Shown one piece after another: positions 43,210 through 52,032 of a stretch of DNA of 64,000 nucleotides. Numbering within the stretch: the first letter of the stretch is position 1; the number at the start of each line of letters is the position of its first letter. Made by a program: the position numbers and the translations under genes. This DNA is from Palaemon carinicauda (lineage: Eukaryota; Arthropoda; Malacostraca; Decapoda; Palaemonidae): the NCBI RefSeq assembly GCF_036898095.1, contig NC_090726.1, forward strand, positions 40,964,191 to 41,028,190, given 5' to 3'. The notes below the pieces were generated by a model. It did no database searches. It was given only the letters and a program-made list of their open reading frames with translations, and was not told where the DNA came from.

Positions 43210-45159
43210 ATGAAGTGCGATTTCGCATACTGTGCCGTGAAACGCTCCCAGTTTTACGGACATACGGCGTGCAGGACTCACGCCCCTTGCTCAGACAAGA
43301 GAGGGGATTGGAAGTTCTGGAATCCACTGGATTGTACGGTCTGCCAGGCCTACCTAGTTGAGGCCTTCCATAACCCTCCCTCAGCGGAGGTTAGAGACAT
43401 TGCTCGTGAGAAACTGCGCAAGTGGGTGCGTGGTTTTCAGAGGAATGCCACTGGACCGTACCTGGCCACCGAAGAACTGAGGTCCCTGCTGTTCCCTAAG
43501 GCCTCCCCTGATTCAGTGGTTCCAAAGGAAGCAATCCCAACTGTCCAAATTACGGTGGAACCTGATGTGGTCATGGCTCAGTCCATGCACGAGTGTCGCC
43601 TAGATTCCGAAGAGGATGAACAGATCTCTGACGTCTCGGAAGACACGGAGAAGACGCTTATGGCTCAAGGAGCCGAAGAGGACGAAGACAAGGTGGAATA
43701 CACCGAGTCGGAGATTGGAGCTACTCCCTCGTCCATCCCTCCGCCTACTCCTACACCGACGGATGTGTCCATTCCGTCTACCTCCTCGACCCCGGATCCT
43801 TCTTCCTCTACACAAGAACTGATCCGACTGATTAGAGCTGTCATGGACGACAGACTGAAGGAGAACCAGGAGTCCATCAGGTCTATGATTGGATCCAGAG
43901 AACCGAAGAAGATCTCGGTTAAGGATCTCCCAGCTTGCTCTCATGCCAACCCGTGGAGGTATGCAGAGCATATGGTTATTGCGACCGGCAGGATCTTTGT
44001 TAGTGACAAAATCGGCACGGTCCCGTTGGAAGATGTGGAATTCTTCCCAAGCTTCGAGGCCTACCCGGACTGTTACGTCCGGCTTCGTTCTGAACCTGCC
44101 TCGAAGGAGGAGACCGAACCTAAGGAAGAGATAGTGTTCGATCTCGCTAAGGCCCAGGCTATGCTAGCCTCCGCATTTAAGAGCAGGGGTTTTACCTGCT
44201 CTAAGCTTCCTGCCTTGAGCAAGAAGCATCCTACTTATGTCGCTCCCGACACTGCGATTCTTCCATTTTTGGAAAAGGCCTTGGCTGCATGCCTTAAGGC
44301 GGCGGAAGAAGGGAAACCCTGCCCTGCACTGGAGGAGTGCAGACCCTTCTCCATCGTAACGCCCCCTGACACTAGACAATGGAAAGATGTCCAACATACT
44401 TTCGTTGTGGGTAGGCTTGATCCTGACGTTGCCGGACGTCAGTTTAATGAAGACCTCCCTAAGCTCAATGATCACCTCCTTCGCCGGGAACAAGACACGA
44501 AGGAGAGGCTTGCAGCGTCTCTTTCTCATCAAGTCCAACTTGAAGTTATGGCCTGTGACACAGCAGTACCAGATCACTACATGGTACTGGCCAAATCCCA
44601 CTTACTGACGGTAATGAAGGACTTGTACCATTTCATAAAGGCTCGTAGAGCCTGTCGTGAATTCGTGTTTGTCGGTGCCACCGTGAAACACGAACCCCGG
44701 AGGCTGATTTCCTCCAACATCTGGGGAAAGCACCTGTTTCCTTCGGACCTTGTCAAGGAAATAACGGACAGAGCCGCCACGGAGAATAGGAACCTTCTCC
44801 ACAAGTGGGGCATGTCCAGGAAAAGGAAAACCTCTCAGGACGATGGACCTCAGCCTAAGAGGAAACCTCAGAAACCGAAACCCCAGCAACGTCAACAAAG
44901 ACGTCAGTTTCCGGGACCCGCTACCTCCCAAGTGGTTGCCCAACCACAACAGACCTTTCAATTGGTCCCCCAACCGGTGTTGTCACAGTCACCGGTCTTC
45001 ACCCCTGCCTTTGAACAGCCAACCACTACCTTTCATGCCAGAGGTAGAGGCTCGTCCAGGGGTGCAAGCAGAGACGCCTCTCGTCGTCCCTCCAGAGGTA
45101 GAGGAGGAAAGGGAGCTAGCGGCCGAGGCAACAAGTCCTCGGGACACCAGAAGCAATGA
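43210..45159 (+). CDS. gag: DIRS family B Gag with N-terminal Cys/His module
   Basis: A 649-codon open frame; coding sequence may begin at the acceptor (43201), nine bases before the ATG. Residues 1-45 contain Cys and His in a regular spacing (CDFAYC, HTACRTHAPC, WNPLDCTVC), a probable zinc-binding module, also present at 61390-61240 in element 3. An acidic linker with PTPTP and serine-rich parts follows (residues 115-215). The conserved core starts near SVKDLPACSHANPWRYAEHM and runs through RRACREFVFVGATVKHEPRRLISSNIWGK. The tail is basic and glutamine/arginine/glycine-rich (SRRPSRGRGGKGASGRG), suited to RNA binding. It ends with TGA at 45157-45159. The last 316 bases overlap the open RT frame. 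Gag would form the particle carrying element RNA. Confidence 0.85.
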   Translation: MKCDFAYCAVKRSQFYGHTACRTHAPCSDKRGDWKFWNPLDCTVCQAYLVEAFHNPPSAEVRDIAREKLRKWVRGFQRNATGPYLATEELRSLLFPKASPDSVVPKEAIPTVQITVEPDVVMAQSMHECRLDSEEDEQISDVSEDTEKTLMAQGAEEDEDKVEYTESEIGATPSSIPPPTPTPTDVSIPSTSSTPDPSSSTQELIRLIRAVMDDRLKENQESIRSMIGSREPKKISVKDLPACSHANPWRYAEHMVIATGRIFVSDKIGTVPLEDVEFFPSFEAYPDCYVRLRSEPASKEETEPKEEIVFDLAKAQAMLASAFKSRGFTCSKLPALSKKHPTYVAPDTAILPFLEKALAACLKAAEEGKPCPALEECRPFSIVTPPDTRQWKDVQHTFVVGRLDPDVAGRQFNEDLPKLNDHLLRREQDTKERLAASLSHQVQLEVMACDTAVPDHYMVLAKSHLLTVMKDLYHFIKARRACREFVFVGATVKHEPRRLISSNIWGKHLFPSDLVKEITDRAATENRNLLHKWGMSRKRKTSQDDGPQPKRKPQKPKPQQRQQRRQFPGPATSQVVAQPQQTFQLVPQPVLSQSPVFTPAFEQPTTTFHARGRGSSRGASRDASRRPSRGRGGKGASGRGNKSSGHQKQ

Positions 45160-47038
45160 AGTGCTTCCGGTGGGAGGAAGACTCCGCCAATTCCAGGATC
45201 GTTGGACCTTCGATCCTTGGGCACACAGCATCATCAAGAACGGTCTAGGCTGGAGTTGGGTGCAACCACCCCCAATCTTCCAGCGGTTCTTCCAACAATC
45301 GACCCCCATTCTGGAAGAATATGTTCTAGACCTCTTGAACAAGAAGGTGATAAGGAAGGTAAAGTCCACCAGGTTCCAAGGGAGACTGTTTTGCGTTCCC
45401 AAGAAGGACTCAGACAAGCTCAGAGTCATTCTGGACTTATCCCCCCTCAACAAGTTCATAGAGAACAACAAATTCAAGATGCTGACGTTTCAACAAATAA
45501 GGACCCTTCTGCCTCAAGGTTCCTACACGGTCTCTATAGACCTGGCGGATGCCTATTGGCACATTCCAATGAACCATCACGCTTCCTCCTACCTAGGATT
45601 TCGACTCCAAAGGAAAAGCTACGCCTTCCGGGCCATGCCATTCGGCCTCAATGTGGCCCCTCGGATCTTCACAAAGCTGGCGGATGCCATAGTACAACAG
45701 CTCCGCCTAAGAAACGTCCAGGTGATGGCCTACCTCGACGACTGGCTAGTCTGGGCTCCATCGCCCGAAGAGTGTACAAAGTCTTGCGACGAAGTTACCC
45801 AGTACCTAGAACACCTGGGATTCAAGATCAACGAGAAGAAATCTCGCCTCTCTCCAGCTCAGAAGTTTCAGTGGCTGGGAATCCACTGGAATCTTCAGTC
45901 ACACCGCCTTTCCATCCCCCAGAAGAAAAGGAAGGAAATAGCAGGGTCTGTCAAGCGACTACTGAAATCCAAACGCATTTCAAGACGACAGCAGGAACGA
46001 GTTCTAGGCTCTCTACAATTCGCCTCAGTGACAAACCCAGTGCTTCGTGCACAGCTAAAGGATGCCGCGGGAGTCTGGAGACGATCGGCATCCATCGCTC
46101 GAAGAGACCTCAAGAGACGGCTTCCAGACAGACTTCGACGCCTCCTAAAGCCGTGGTCGGAAGCAATGGCCCTGAAAAGGTCCATTCCTCTCCAACACCC
46201 TCCTCCATCACTCAACATCCACACGGATGCCTCACTGGAGGGCTGGGGAGGTCACTCCCACCTGAAACAAGCTCAAGGGACCTGGTCTCCACTATTCAAG
46301 ACGTTCCACATAAACATCTTGGAGGCCATGGCGGTCCTTCTTACTCTGAAGAAGCTATCCCCGCCGCCCTCGATCCACATCCGTCTAACCCTAGACAACT
46401 CGGTGGTAGTTCGTTGTCTCAATCGCCAGGGCTCAAGATCGCCCCAGATAAATCAGGTGCTTCTCCCAATCTTCCGTCTGGCGGAGAAGAAGAAGTGGCA
46501 CCTGTCTGCAGTTCACCTACAAGGATTCCGCAACGTGACAGCGGATGCTCTATCTCGGACAAACCCGATAGAGTCGGAATGGTCTCTAGACGCAAGATCA
46601 TTCTCCTTCATCTCTCATCAAGTCCCAGAACTTCAGATAGATCTCTTTGCAACGAGCGACAACAATCAACTTCCTCTGTACGTAGCCCCGTACGAGGACC
46701 CCAAAGCAGAAGCGGTGGACGCCATGTCACTGGACTGGAACAGATGGTCGAAGATATACCTGTTCCCTCCCACCAACCTTCTGTTGAAAGTCCTCTCCAA
46801 ACTGAGAACCTTCAAAGGGACAGCGGCCCTAGTGGCTCCCAAGTGGCCCCGGAGCAACTGGTACCCCCTGGTCCTGGAGCTGCAGCCCAAGCTGATCCCT
46901 CTCCCGGGCCCAGTTCTCTCTCAACAAGTACAGAAGTCGACTGTCTTCGCTTCATCATCGAAAATCAAGGACCTTCATCTCATGATTTTCTCTCCCTTGC
47001 CGCAAAGAAGAGGTTTGGGATCTCGAAGAAAAGTCTAG
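44843..47038 (+). CDS. DIRS family B reverse transcriptase-RNase H, intact
   Basis: Open frame of 731 codons; homology begins near 45155 (NEVLPVGGRLRQFQDRWTFD), so the first 100 codons overlap gag and may not be used. RT: LRVILDLSPLNKFI, VSIDLADAYWHIPM (motif A), AMPFGLNVAPRIFTKL (motif B) and MAYLDDWLVWA with YLDD at residues 297-300 (motif C). RNase H: NIHTDASLEGWGG (Asp 462), INILEAMAVLLTL, IRLTLDNSVVVRCLNRQGS and VTADALSRTNP (Asp 568). About 150 further residues follow, with conserved IDLFAT and WSKIYLFPP blocks seen in other DIRS elements. No lesion is visible. It has no obvious start codon of its own after gag; frameshifting, reinitiation or splicing could supply it. Confidence 0.9.
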   Translation: MDLSLRGNLRNRNPSNVNKDVSFRDPLPPKWLPNHNRPFNWSPNRCCHSHRSSPLPLNSQPLPFMPEVEARPGVQAETPLVVPPEVEEERELAAEATSPRDTRSNEVLPVGGRLRQFQDRWTFDPWAHSIIKNGLGWSWVQPPPIFQRFFQQSTPILEEYVLDLLNKKVIRKVKSTRFQGRLFCVPKKDSDKLRVILDLSPLNKFIENNKFKMLTFQQIRTLLPQGSYTVSIDLADAYWHIPMNHHASSYLGFRLQRKSYAFRAMPFGLNVAPRIFTKLADAIVQQLRLRNVQVMAYLDDWLVWAPSPEECTKSCDEVTQYLEHLGFKINEKKSRLSPAQKFQWLGIHWNLQSHRLSIPQKKRKEIAGSVKRLLKSKRISRRQQERVLGSLQFASVTNPVLRAQLKDAAGVWRRSASIARRDLKRRLPDRLRRLLKPWSEAMALKRSIPLQHPPPSLNIHTDASLEGWGGHSHLKQAQGTWSPLFKTFHINILEAMAVLLTLKKLSPPPSIHIRLTLDNSVVVRCLNRQGSRSPQINQVLLPIFRLAEKKKWHLSAVHLQGFRNVTADALSRTNPIESEWSLDARSFSFISHQVPELQIDLFATSDNNQLPLYVAPYEDPKAEAVDAMSLDWNRWSKIYLFPPTNLLLKVLSKLRTFKGTAALVAPKWPRSNWYPLVLELQPKLIPLPGPVLSQQVQKSTVFASSSKIKDLHLMIFSPLPQRRGLGSRRKV

Positions 47039-47970
47039 ACTTCCTAGAGGAATACAAGACCGAATCCACGAGACGGCAATATGAATCATCCTGGAGGAAA
47101 TGGGTCTCCTTTGTTAAAGCAAAAAATCCTAAAGAAATCACCATTGATTTCTGTATGTCCTTCTTCATTCACCTTCATGGACAAGGATTAGCAGCCAATA
47201 CGATTTCAACCTGCAAATCGGCTTTGACTAGACCAATTCTATATGCTTTCCAAATTGATCTGTCCAACGACATCTTTAACAAACTGCAGAAAGCATGTGC
47301 TCGCCTACGCCCAGCACCCCCTCCGAAACCGATCTCCTGGTCACTAGACAAGGTGCTCCATTTCGCCTCCAACTTGGACAACGATTCATGCCCCCTCAAG
47401 GATCTGACTCAGAAAGTTATATTTTTATTTGCTCTCGCCTCGGGAGCTCGAGTCAGCGAAATAGTGGCATTATCAAGAGAAGAGGGACACATCCTGTTTG
47501 CTGATTCAGGAGAAGTGACCCTCTCCCCTGATCCGACGTTTCTCGCCAAAAATGAATTACCCACCAAAAGATGGGGCCCTTGGAGAATATGCCCCCTGAA
47601 GGAGGATGTCTCTCTATGTCCAGTAGAGAGCCTCAAGGTCTATCTTCGCAGAACTTCAAACTTTGGTGGAGGCCAACTCTTCAAAGGAGAAACATCGGGC
47701 AGCGACCTGTCACTGAAACAATTAAGAGCGAAAATCACCTACTTCATTCGCAGAGCGGATCCGAACAGTACACCCGCTGGTCATGATCCTAGAAAAGTGG
47801 CATCTTCTCTGAACTTCTTTCAGAGCATGGACTTTGAGAGCCTTAAAAACTTTACGGGCTGGAAGTCCTCGCGAGTTTTCTTTAAACATTATGCGAAACA
47901 AGTGCACGAAATCAAACATTTTGTGGTAGCCGCAGGTAGTGTTATGAAACCTGCACCTAACTCTGCGTAG
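45202..47970 (+). CDS. DIRS family B tyrosine recombinase in a 922-codon frame overlapping RT-RNase H
   Basis: The recombinase proper occupies about residues 570-922 (46910-47970). It has an N-terminal DNA-binding domain (FLEEYKTESTRRQYESSWRK; NTISTCKSALTRPILYAF) and a catalytic domain with Arg 750 in ASGARVSEIVAL, His 861 and Arg 864 in AGHDPRKVASSL, and Tyr 897 in VFFKHYAKQV: the full R...HxxR...Y set. The upstream 560 codons are a serine/proline-rich frame running antiphase to RT-RNase H without any stop; whether it is translated is unknown. This frame is also the gag frame: only the TGA at 45157 separates them. The enzyme would integrate circular cDNA. Confidence 0.85.
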   Translation: MDLRSLGTQHHQERSRLELGATTPNLPAVLPTIDPHSGRICSRPLEQEGDKEGKVHQVPRETVLRSQEGLRQAQSHSGLIPPQQVHREQQIQDADVSTNKDPSASRFLHGLYRPGGCLLAHSNEPSRFLLPRISTPKEKLRLPGHAIRPQCGPSDLHKAGGCHSTTAPPKKRPGDGLPRRLASLGSIARRVYKVLRRSYPVPRTPGIQDQREEISPLSSSEVSVAGNPLESSVTPPFHPPEEKEGNSRVCQATTEIQTHFKTTAGTSSRLSTIRLSDKPSASCTAKGCRGSLETIGIHRSKRPQETASRQTSTPPKAVVGSNGPEKVHSSPTPSSITQHPHGCLTGGLGRSLPPETSSRDLVSTIQDVPHKHLGGHGGPSYSEEAIPAALDPHPSNPRQLGGSSLSQSPGLKIAPDKSGASPNLPSGGEEEVAPVCSSPTRIPQRDSGCSISDKPDRVGMVSRRKIILLHLSSSPRTSDRSLCNERQQSTSSVRSPVRGPQSRSGGRHVTGLEQMVEDIPVPSHQPSVESPLQTENLQRDSGPSGSQVAPEQLVPPGPGAAAQADPSPGPSSLSTSTEVDCLRFIIENQGPSSHDFLSLAAKKRFGISKKSLDFLEEYKTESTRRQYESSWRKWVSFVKAKNPKEITIDFCMSFFIHLHGQGLAANTISTCKSALTRPILYAFQIDLSNDIFNKLQKACARLRPAPPPKPISWSLDKVLHFASNLDNDSCPLKDLTQKVIFLFALASGARVSEIVALSREEGHILFADSGEVTLSPDPTFLAKNELPTKRWGPWRICPLKEDVSLCPVESLKVYLRRTSNFGGGQLFKGETSGSDLSLKQLRAKITYFIRRADPNSTPAGHDPRKVASSLNFFQSMDFESLKNFTGWKSSRVFFKHYAKQVHEIKHFVVAAGSVMKPAPNSA

Positions 47971-48760
47971 AACAGTGAGTTATTTGGGACTCTAACTCTT
48001 CGGGTGCCTATGTTGACCCTCGAGTGATTCATAGTGATGTCTAAAAACACTTAGTGCTTTTATAACTGTTCTTATCCCAGGTGAAATGTCATAGTGTTAC
48101 ACAAGTGCCGCATGCCTTGAGCATGATGTGTTATTTAAAGACTTGCGTTCCTCGAGAACGAGTACCTACTAATCCTGAAATTCCCTTTCAGATTCAAGAG
48201 CAAGCCTTTATTTCTATGTACATTATTATTACTGTAAATGAACTTTACTTTTGCTGTAAATTATTTAATTTCTGCATTGTGAAATAAAATTTCTATTTTA
48301 TTACTTATGCGTCTCTTTCAGCTCCTACTTACTATGAAATACATACTGTCATAGTTTTATTTATTCCTCCTTTCTTATGGTCATGAAGAATTTAAGATAT
48401 CTATCCTTAAATTATATTCACCTTGCCTCAGTAAGGTTCCTACTCGAATACTTACTTCTGATAATCAGGAGATGAATCCTACACACAGTGCCCAACCACC
48501 ACTGACCCACTCAGAATGTTCCTATACAAATATCAAACATTCTGCTTCATCTCTAAGCTCTTAAAAAGCTCTTCTGTCAAGATGAATAGTCCTTCAATAC
48601 CACTTTGACGTCGGCATAGCCCATGGGAACTTCCTACCAATGGGGGGCAGGATACTTCGTTCCTATGGTTCTTATCTAAGATTACTTTGCTATTTTGTCA
48701 ATGCCTAGGCACTTAACCCTGGGGGGAAAATCTACCACGATACATTGATTCTCTGGTACT
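47971..48760 (+). terminator. 3' untranslated region of element 2 with AATAAA
   Basis: No ORF of note. AATAAA at 48283-48288 is a likely polyadenylation signal, followed by T-rich sequence. If used, the transcript would end before the ICR; read-through would be needed for a full-length template. Confidence 0.5.
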
Positions 48761-48856
48761 CTTCCATCAGGACGCCATGGCTTGAGCCCAAAAAACGGAT
48801 TTTGAGCGAAGCGAAAAATCTATTTTTGGGTGAGATAGCCATGGCGTCCTGATGGA
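48761..48856 (+). repeat. Internal complementary region of element 2
   Basis: 48761-48795 is the complement of the element start (40558-40590). The rest (CGGATTTTGAGCGAAGCG to CATGGCGTCCTGATGGA) matches the right terminus seen on element 3, which element 2 itself has lost. Confidence 0.85.
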
Positions 48857-48929
48857 CCCTCCCTACTACTTCGTCAGTTTGTTCCCACCCTACACAATTG
48901 TATCATGGTGATGGGCAGCAACTGGCGCC

Positions 48930-49226
48930 AGGATAAAGACGCTCGTGACGTCATCAGAGCAATGGCGTCCGTTTGTTTACGTCTCGAGTATCAGTAGTAG
49001 CCACGAGTGAGATTAGCTGTGGAACGGCTCCCAGCTATTCTCAGCCCTTACACACCGAAGCGTTAACTCTGTTCGGGGTGGAGATAGCTATGTGGCACGA
49101 CCAGACATGCGTGTCCCCTGTTGTATTACGATGTCTTAAAGGGAAACCTTTGAGATACTCGCTCCAGAAGTTAGAATTCTGTGATAACCTGTGGTTAAAT
49201 TCTCTGGGAATATCTTAGTAGTCTTA
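48930..49226 (-). repeat. Right ITR of element 2, outer end missing
   Basis: Complement of 40618-40914. After CTTAGTAGTCTTA the expected outer bases are replaced by internal element sequence. Confidence 0.9.
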
Positions 49227-49446
49227 GTCTCCCCCCCCCCCATCTTGGGTGTCCCCTAGTCCTCCCTTGGGCTACCTGCTCCCGGTCCCTAGTGACCCCT
49301 GCATATGGATGATAGAGCCTGTCTCTATCATGGGTACTCCCCCTCAGGGAGGGGGAGGGATGTCTGGAACCCTGAAGGTACTTCCTGCATCCTTCCCCCC
49401 TCCCCCTGTCTCTCTATCTATCTGGGTGCCGGTCTCTTGCCGCCTC
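49226..49446 (+). repeat. Copy of internal element 2 sequence appended to its right end
   Basis: Matches 42098-42318 base for base as far as I could compare, except the length of the C run: AGTCTCCCC at the start and TCTTGCCGCCTC at the end, both followed by unrelated sequence. Its translation (MSPSPPLGYLLPVPSDPCIW onward) is identical to that of the internal copy over 65 residues. Confidence 0.95.
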
Positions 49447-50032
49447 ACTAAACGTTTAAGTACACCAAATGAAGATAGAGTTAAAGGTGAAGAGTTAGGT
49501 ATTAATCAGAGCTGAAGTGTGGTTTGGGCCACTTTTAACTTGAAGATTAATATCTGTAGAATTTCTGAGAGAGTTATCCCAGTTCTGGTCTGTTAAAGAG
49601 GCTGTTGTGTATTAAGTTATCCAATTAGAATATAACTTTAAGCACTAGTATGGATTATGTCATACCAAACCAATGTGATAATGAAAAATAAAACCAGGTG
49701 GAACTTCCGTATCGTGAGCTCTAGAATTTTAGATTTTAAGATATTCAGCGTTACGTAACAAAGAAACTAACTTTGCGAGGAAGGAAGTGTCATGCTTCTG
49801 TGTGTCATGCTTTCTACTCTCTTTATAGCTATTCAGTTTCGAATTTATTGTAAATGCTAACCACAGACATAAAATTAAAGTTGCAAGTTGCTGAAGACTA
49901 AGTTTCCAGAAATTTGTCTACTGTAATTTGTGTATCAACGTTTTAAGGATTTTTTATTCCACCTTTTTTTTTAAATTCATAGATCTGACACACCTTAACT
50001 ACTGAAGCCTAAAATCTTTTCCATTCTTTCAG

Positions 50033-50106
50033 GCGCTGGTTGTCCCCAGTTTGGACATTTACTTGAAACTGAGAACTAATCTTGGACAGCTTTCTCCATA
50101 ATCATT
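50033..50106 (+). other. Exon-like block with good acceptor and donor
   Basis: CCATTCTTTCAG ends at 50032 and CATT|GTAAGTA follows 50106. A further acceptor TTTCTTCCAG ends at 50586, just before the minisatellite. Every frame has stops or stays open only briefly, so a non-coding transcript or a very short ORF would be the most this could be. The region from 49458 to 50811 is otherwise AT-rich; short phrases such as TTCATTGAAGTTC recur near 50206-50410. Confidence 0.3.
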
Positions 50107-50811
50107 GTAAGTATTTAAAAATTCTCGATTTTGCTCAAGTGTCCCTATTTTAGATTTGTATTTTTTATATTCTTATACTAAATTTATGCCTTGACATTGA
50201 CTTAGTTCATTGAAGTTCAGTAATTATTAAATTTTTAATCGTATGACCTTCTAGTTCTTTTGATAAATAGTTCATTGAAGTTCATTGTAACTATTGGAAT
50301 GTTTTTATTCTTACATTTTAGTTCTTTTAATATACATCATTGAAGTTCAGGTTAACTATTAAAAAATTTTTATTCGTACATTTTAGTTCTTTTAATATAC
50401 ATCATTGAAGTTGTCTAACTACTGAATGTTTTATTCATACAACCTTTTAGTTTATAATAATTTCATTGAAATTTAGTTTAAACTTTTAGAATTATTTGTA
50501 CAACCTTGTAGTTCTTATGAAAGTTAGTAAAAGTTAGTATTCTAGAGTTTCTTGGCAGAGATATTAAAACTTTAAATTTCTTCCAGGTGGTGTCTGGTGT
50601 GATGCAGATCTACCACCCCAGAATCATTTTTATACCGCTGGACAAATGGAAGTTTTTCTAGGAGTCCACCTCCTGTGAAGCCTTTTACGATGAACATCAA
50701 ATATAGCATCTTCAAGTCGACGTCGGTGGAATCTTTCGTTAGGAGACATTGGACCTACCAAGCACTGCATACTGTGTTTATTTGCCAAGCTGGTTATAGA
50801 AGCTTTTGACT

Positions 50812-52032
50812 CTGCAAATGTTAAAGGTGGCTAGTTTCAGTGCAGTTTAATCTGGCAAATGTTAAAAGGTGGCTAGTTTCAGTTGCAGTTTAATCTGGCA
50901 AATGTTAAAGGTGGCTAGTTTCAGTGCAGTTTAATCTGGCAAATGTTAAAAGGTGGCTAGTTTCAGTTGCAGTTTAATCTGGCAAATGTTAAAGGTGGCT
51001 AGTTTCAGTGCAGTTTAATCTGGCAAATGTTAAAAGGTGGCTAGTTTCAGTTGCAGTTTAATCTGGCAAATGTTAAAAGGTGCCTAGTTTCAGTTGCAGT
51101 TTAATCTGGCAAATGTTAAAAAGTGGCTAGTTTCAGGTTTATCTGGCTAATGTTAAGGTGCCGAGTTTCAGTTGCAGTTTAATCTGGAAAATGTTAAAAA
51201 GTGGCTAGTTTCAGTTGCAGTTTAATCTGGCAAATGTTAAAAGGTGGCTAGTTTCAGTTGCAGTTTAATCTGGCAAATGTTAAAAAGTGGCTAGTTTCAG
51301 GTTTATCTGGCTAATGTTAAGGTGCCTAGTTTCAGTTGCAGTTTAATCTGGCAAGTGTTAAAAGGTGGCTAGTTTCAGTTGCAGTTTAATCTGGCAAATG
51401 TTAAAAGGTGGCTAGTTTCAGTTGCAGTTTAATCTGGCAAATGTTAAAAGGTGGCTAGTTTCAGTTGCAGTTTAATCTGGCAAATGTTAAAAGGTGGCTA
51501 GTTTCAGTGCAGTTTAATCTGGCAAATGTTAAAAGGTGGCTAGTTTCAGTTGCAGTTTAATCTGGAAAATGTTAAAAAGTGGCTAGTTTCAGTTGCAGTT
51601 TAATCTGGCAAATGTTAAAAGGTGGCTAGTTTCAGTGCAGTTTAATCTGGCAAATGTTAAAAGGTGGCTAGTTTCAGTTGCAGTTTAATCTGGCAAATAT
51701 TAAAAGGTGGCTAGTTTCAGTTGCAGTTTAATCTGGCAAATGTTAAAAGGTGGCTAGTTTCAGTGCAGTTTAATCTGGCAAATGTTAAAAGGTGGCTAGT
51801 TTCAGTTGCAGTTTAATCTGGCAAATGTTAAAAGGTGGCTAGTTTCAGTTGCAGTTTAATCTGGCAAATATTAAAAGGTGGCTAGTTTCAGTTGCAGTTT
51901 AATCTGGCAAATATTAAAAGGTGGCTAGTTTCAGTTGCAGTTTAATCTGGCAAATGTTAAAAGGTGGCTAGTTTCAGTTGCAGTTTAATCTGGCAAATAT
52001 TAAAAGGTGCCTAGTTTCAGTTGCAGTTTAAT
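50812..52032. repeat. 41-43-bp minisatellite, about 28-29 units
   Basis: The unit is CTGGCAAATGTTAAAAGGTG followed by GCTAGTTTCAG and (T)TGCAGTTTAAT. The first six units alternate between a 41-base form (AAAGG, GTGCAG) and a 43-base form (AAAAGG, GTTGCAG). A pair of shortened variants (TTTCAGGTTTAT, then CTGGCTAATGTTAAGGTGCC or the like) occurs twice, near 51140 and 51300. Confidence 0.95.

Larger units (their letters stand above)
40547..49457 (+). mobile_element. DIRS-type retrotransposon, family B element 2, coding regions open, with 11-bp flanking direct repeat
   Basis: The element proper runs from 40558 (TTTTTTTGGGCTCAAGCC) to about 49446. ITRs are 40618-40914 and 48930-49226, the ICR 48761-48856. 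Gag (43210-45159), RT-RNase H (to 47038) and tyrosine recombinase (to 47970) are all open. ACTAAACGTTT occurs at 40547-40557 and again at 49447-49457. The outer part of the right ITR is missing and replaced by a copy of internal bases 42096-42318. Predicted 81-residue translations of the two ITRs are identical, so insertion looks recent. Confidence 0.9.

Noticed and set aside
50812..52032. CRISPR-like array
   Set aside because: Units are directly adjacent with no variable spacers, and the genome is animal.
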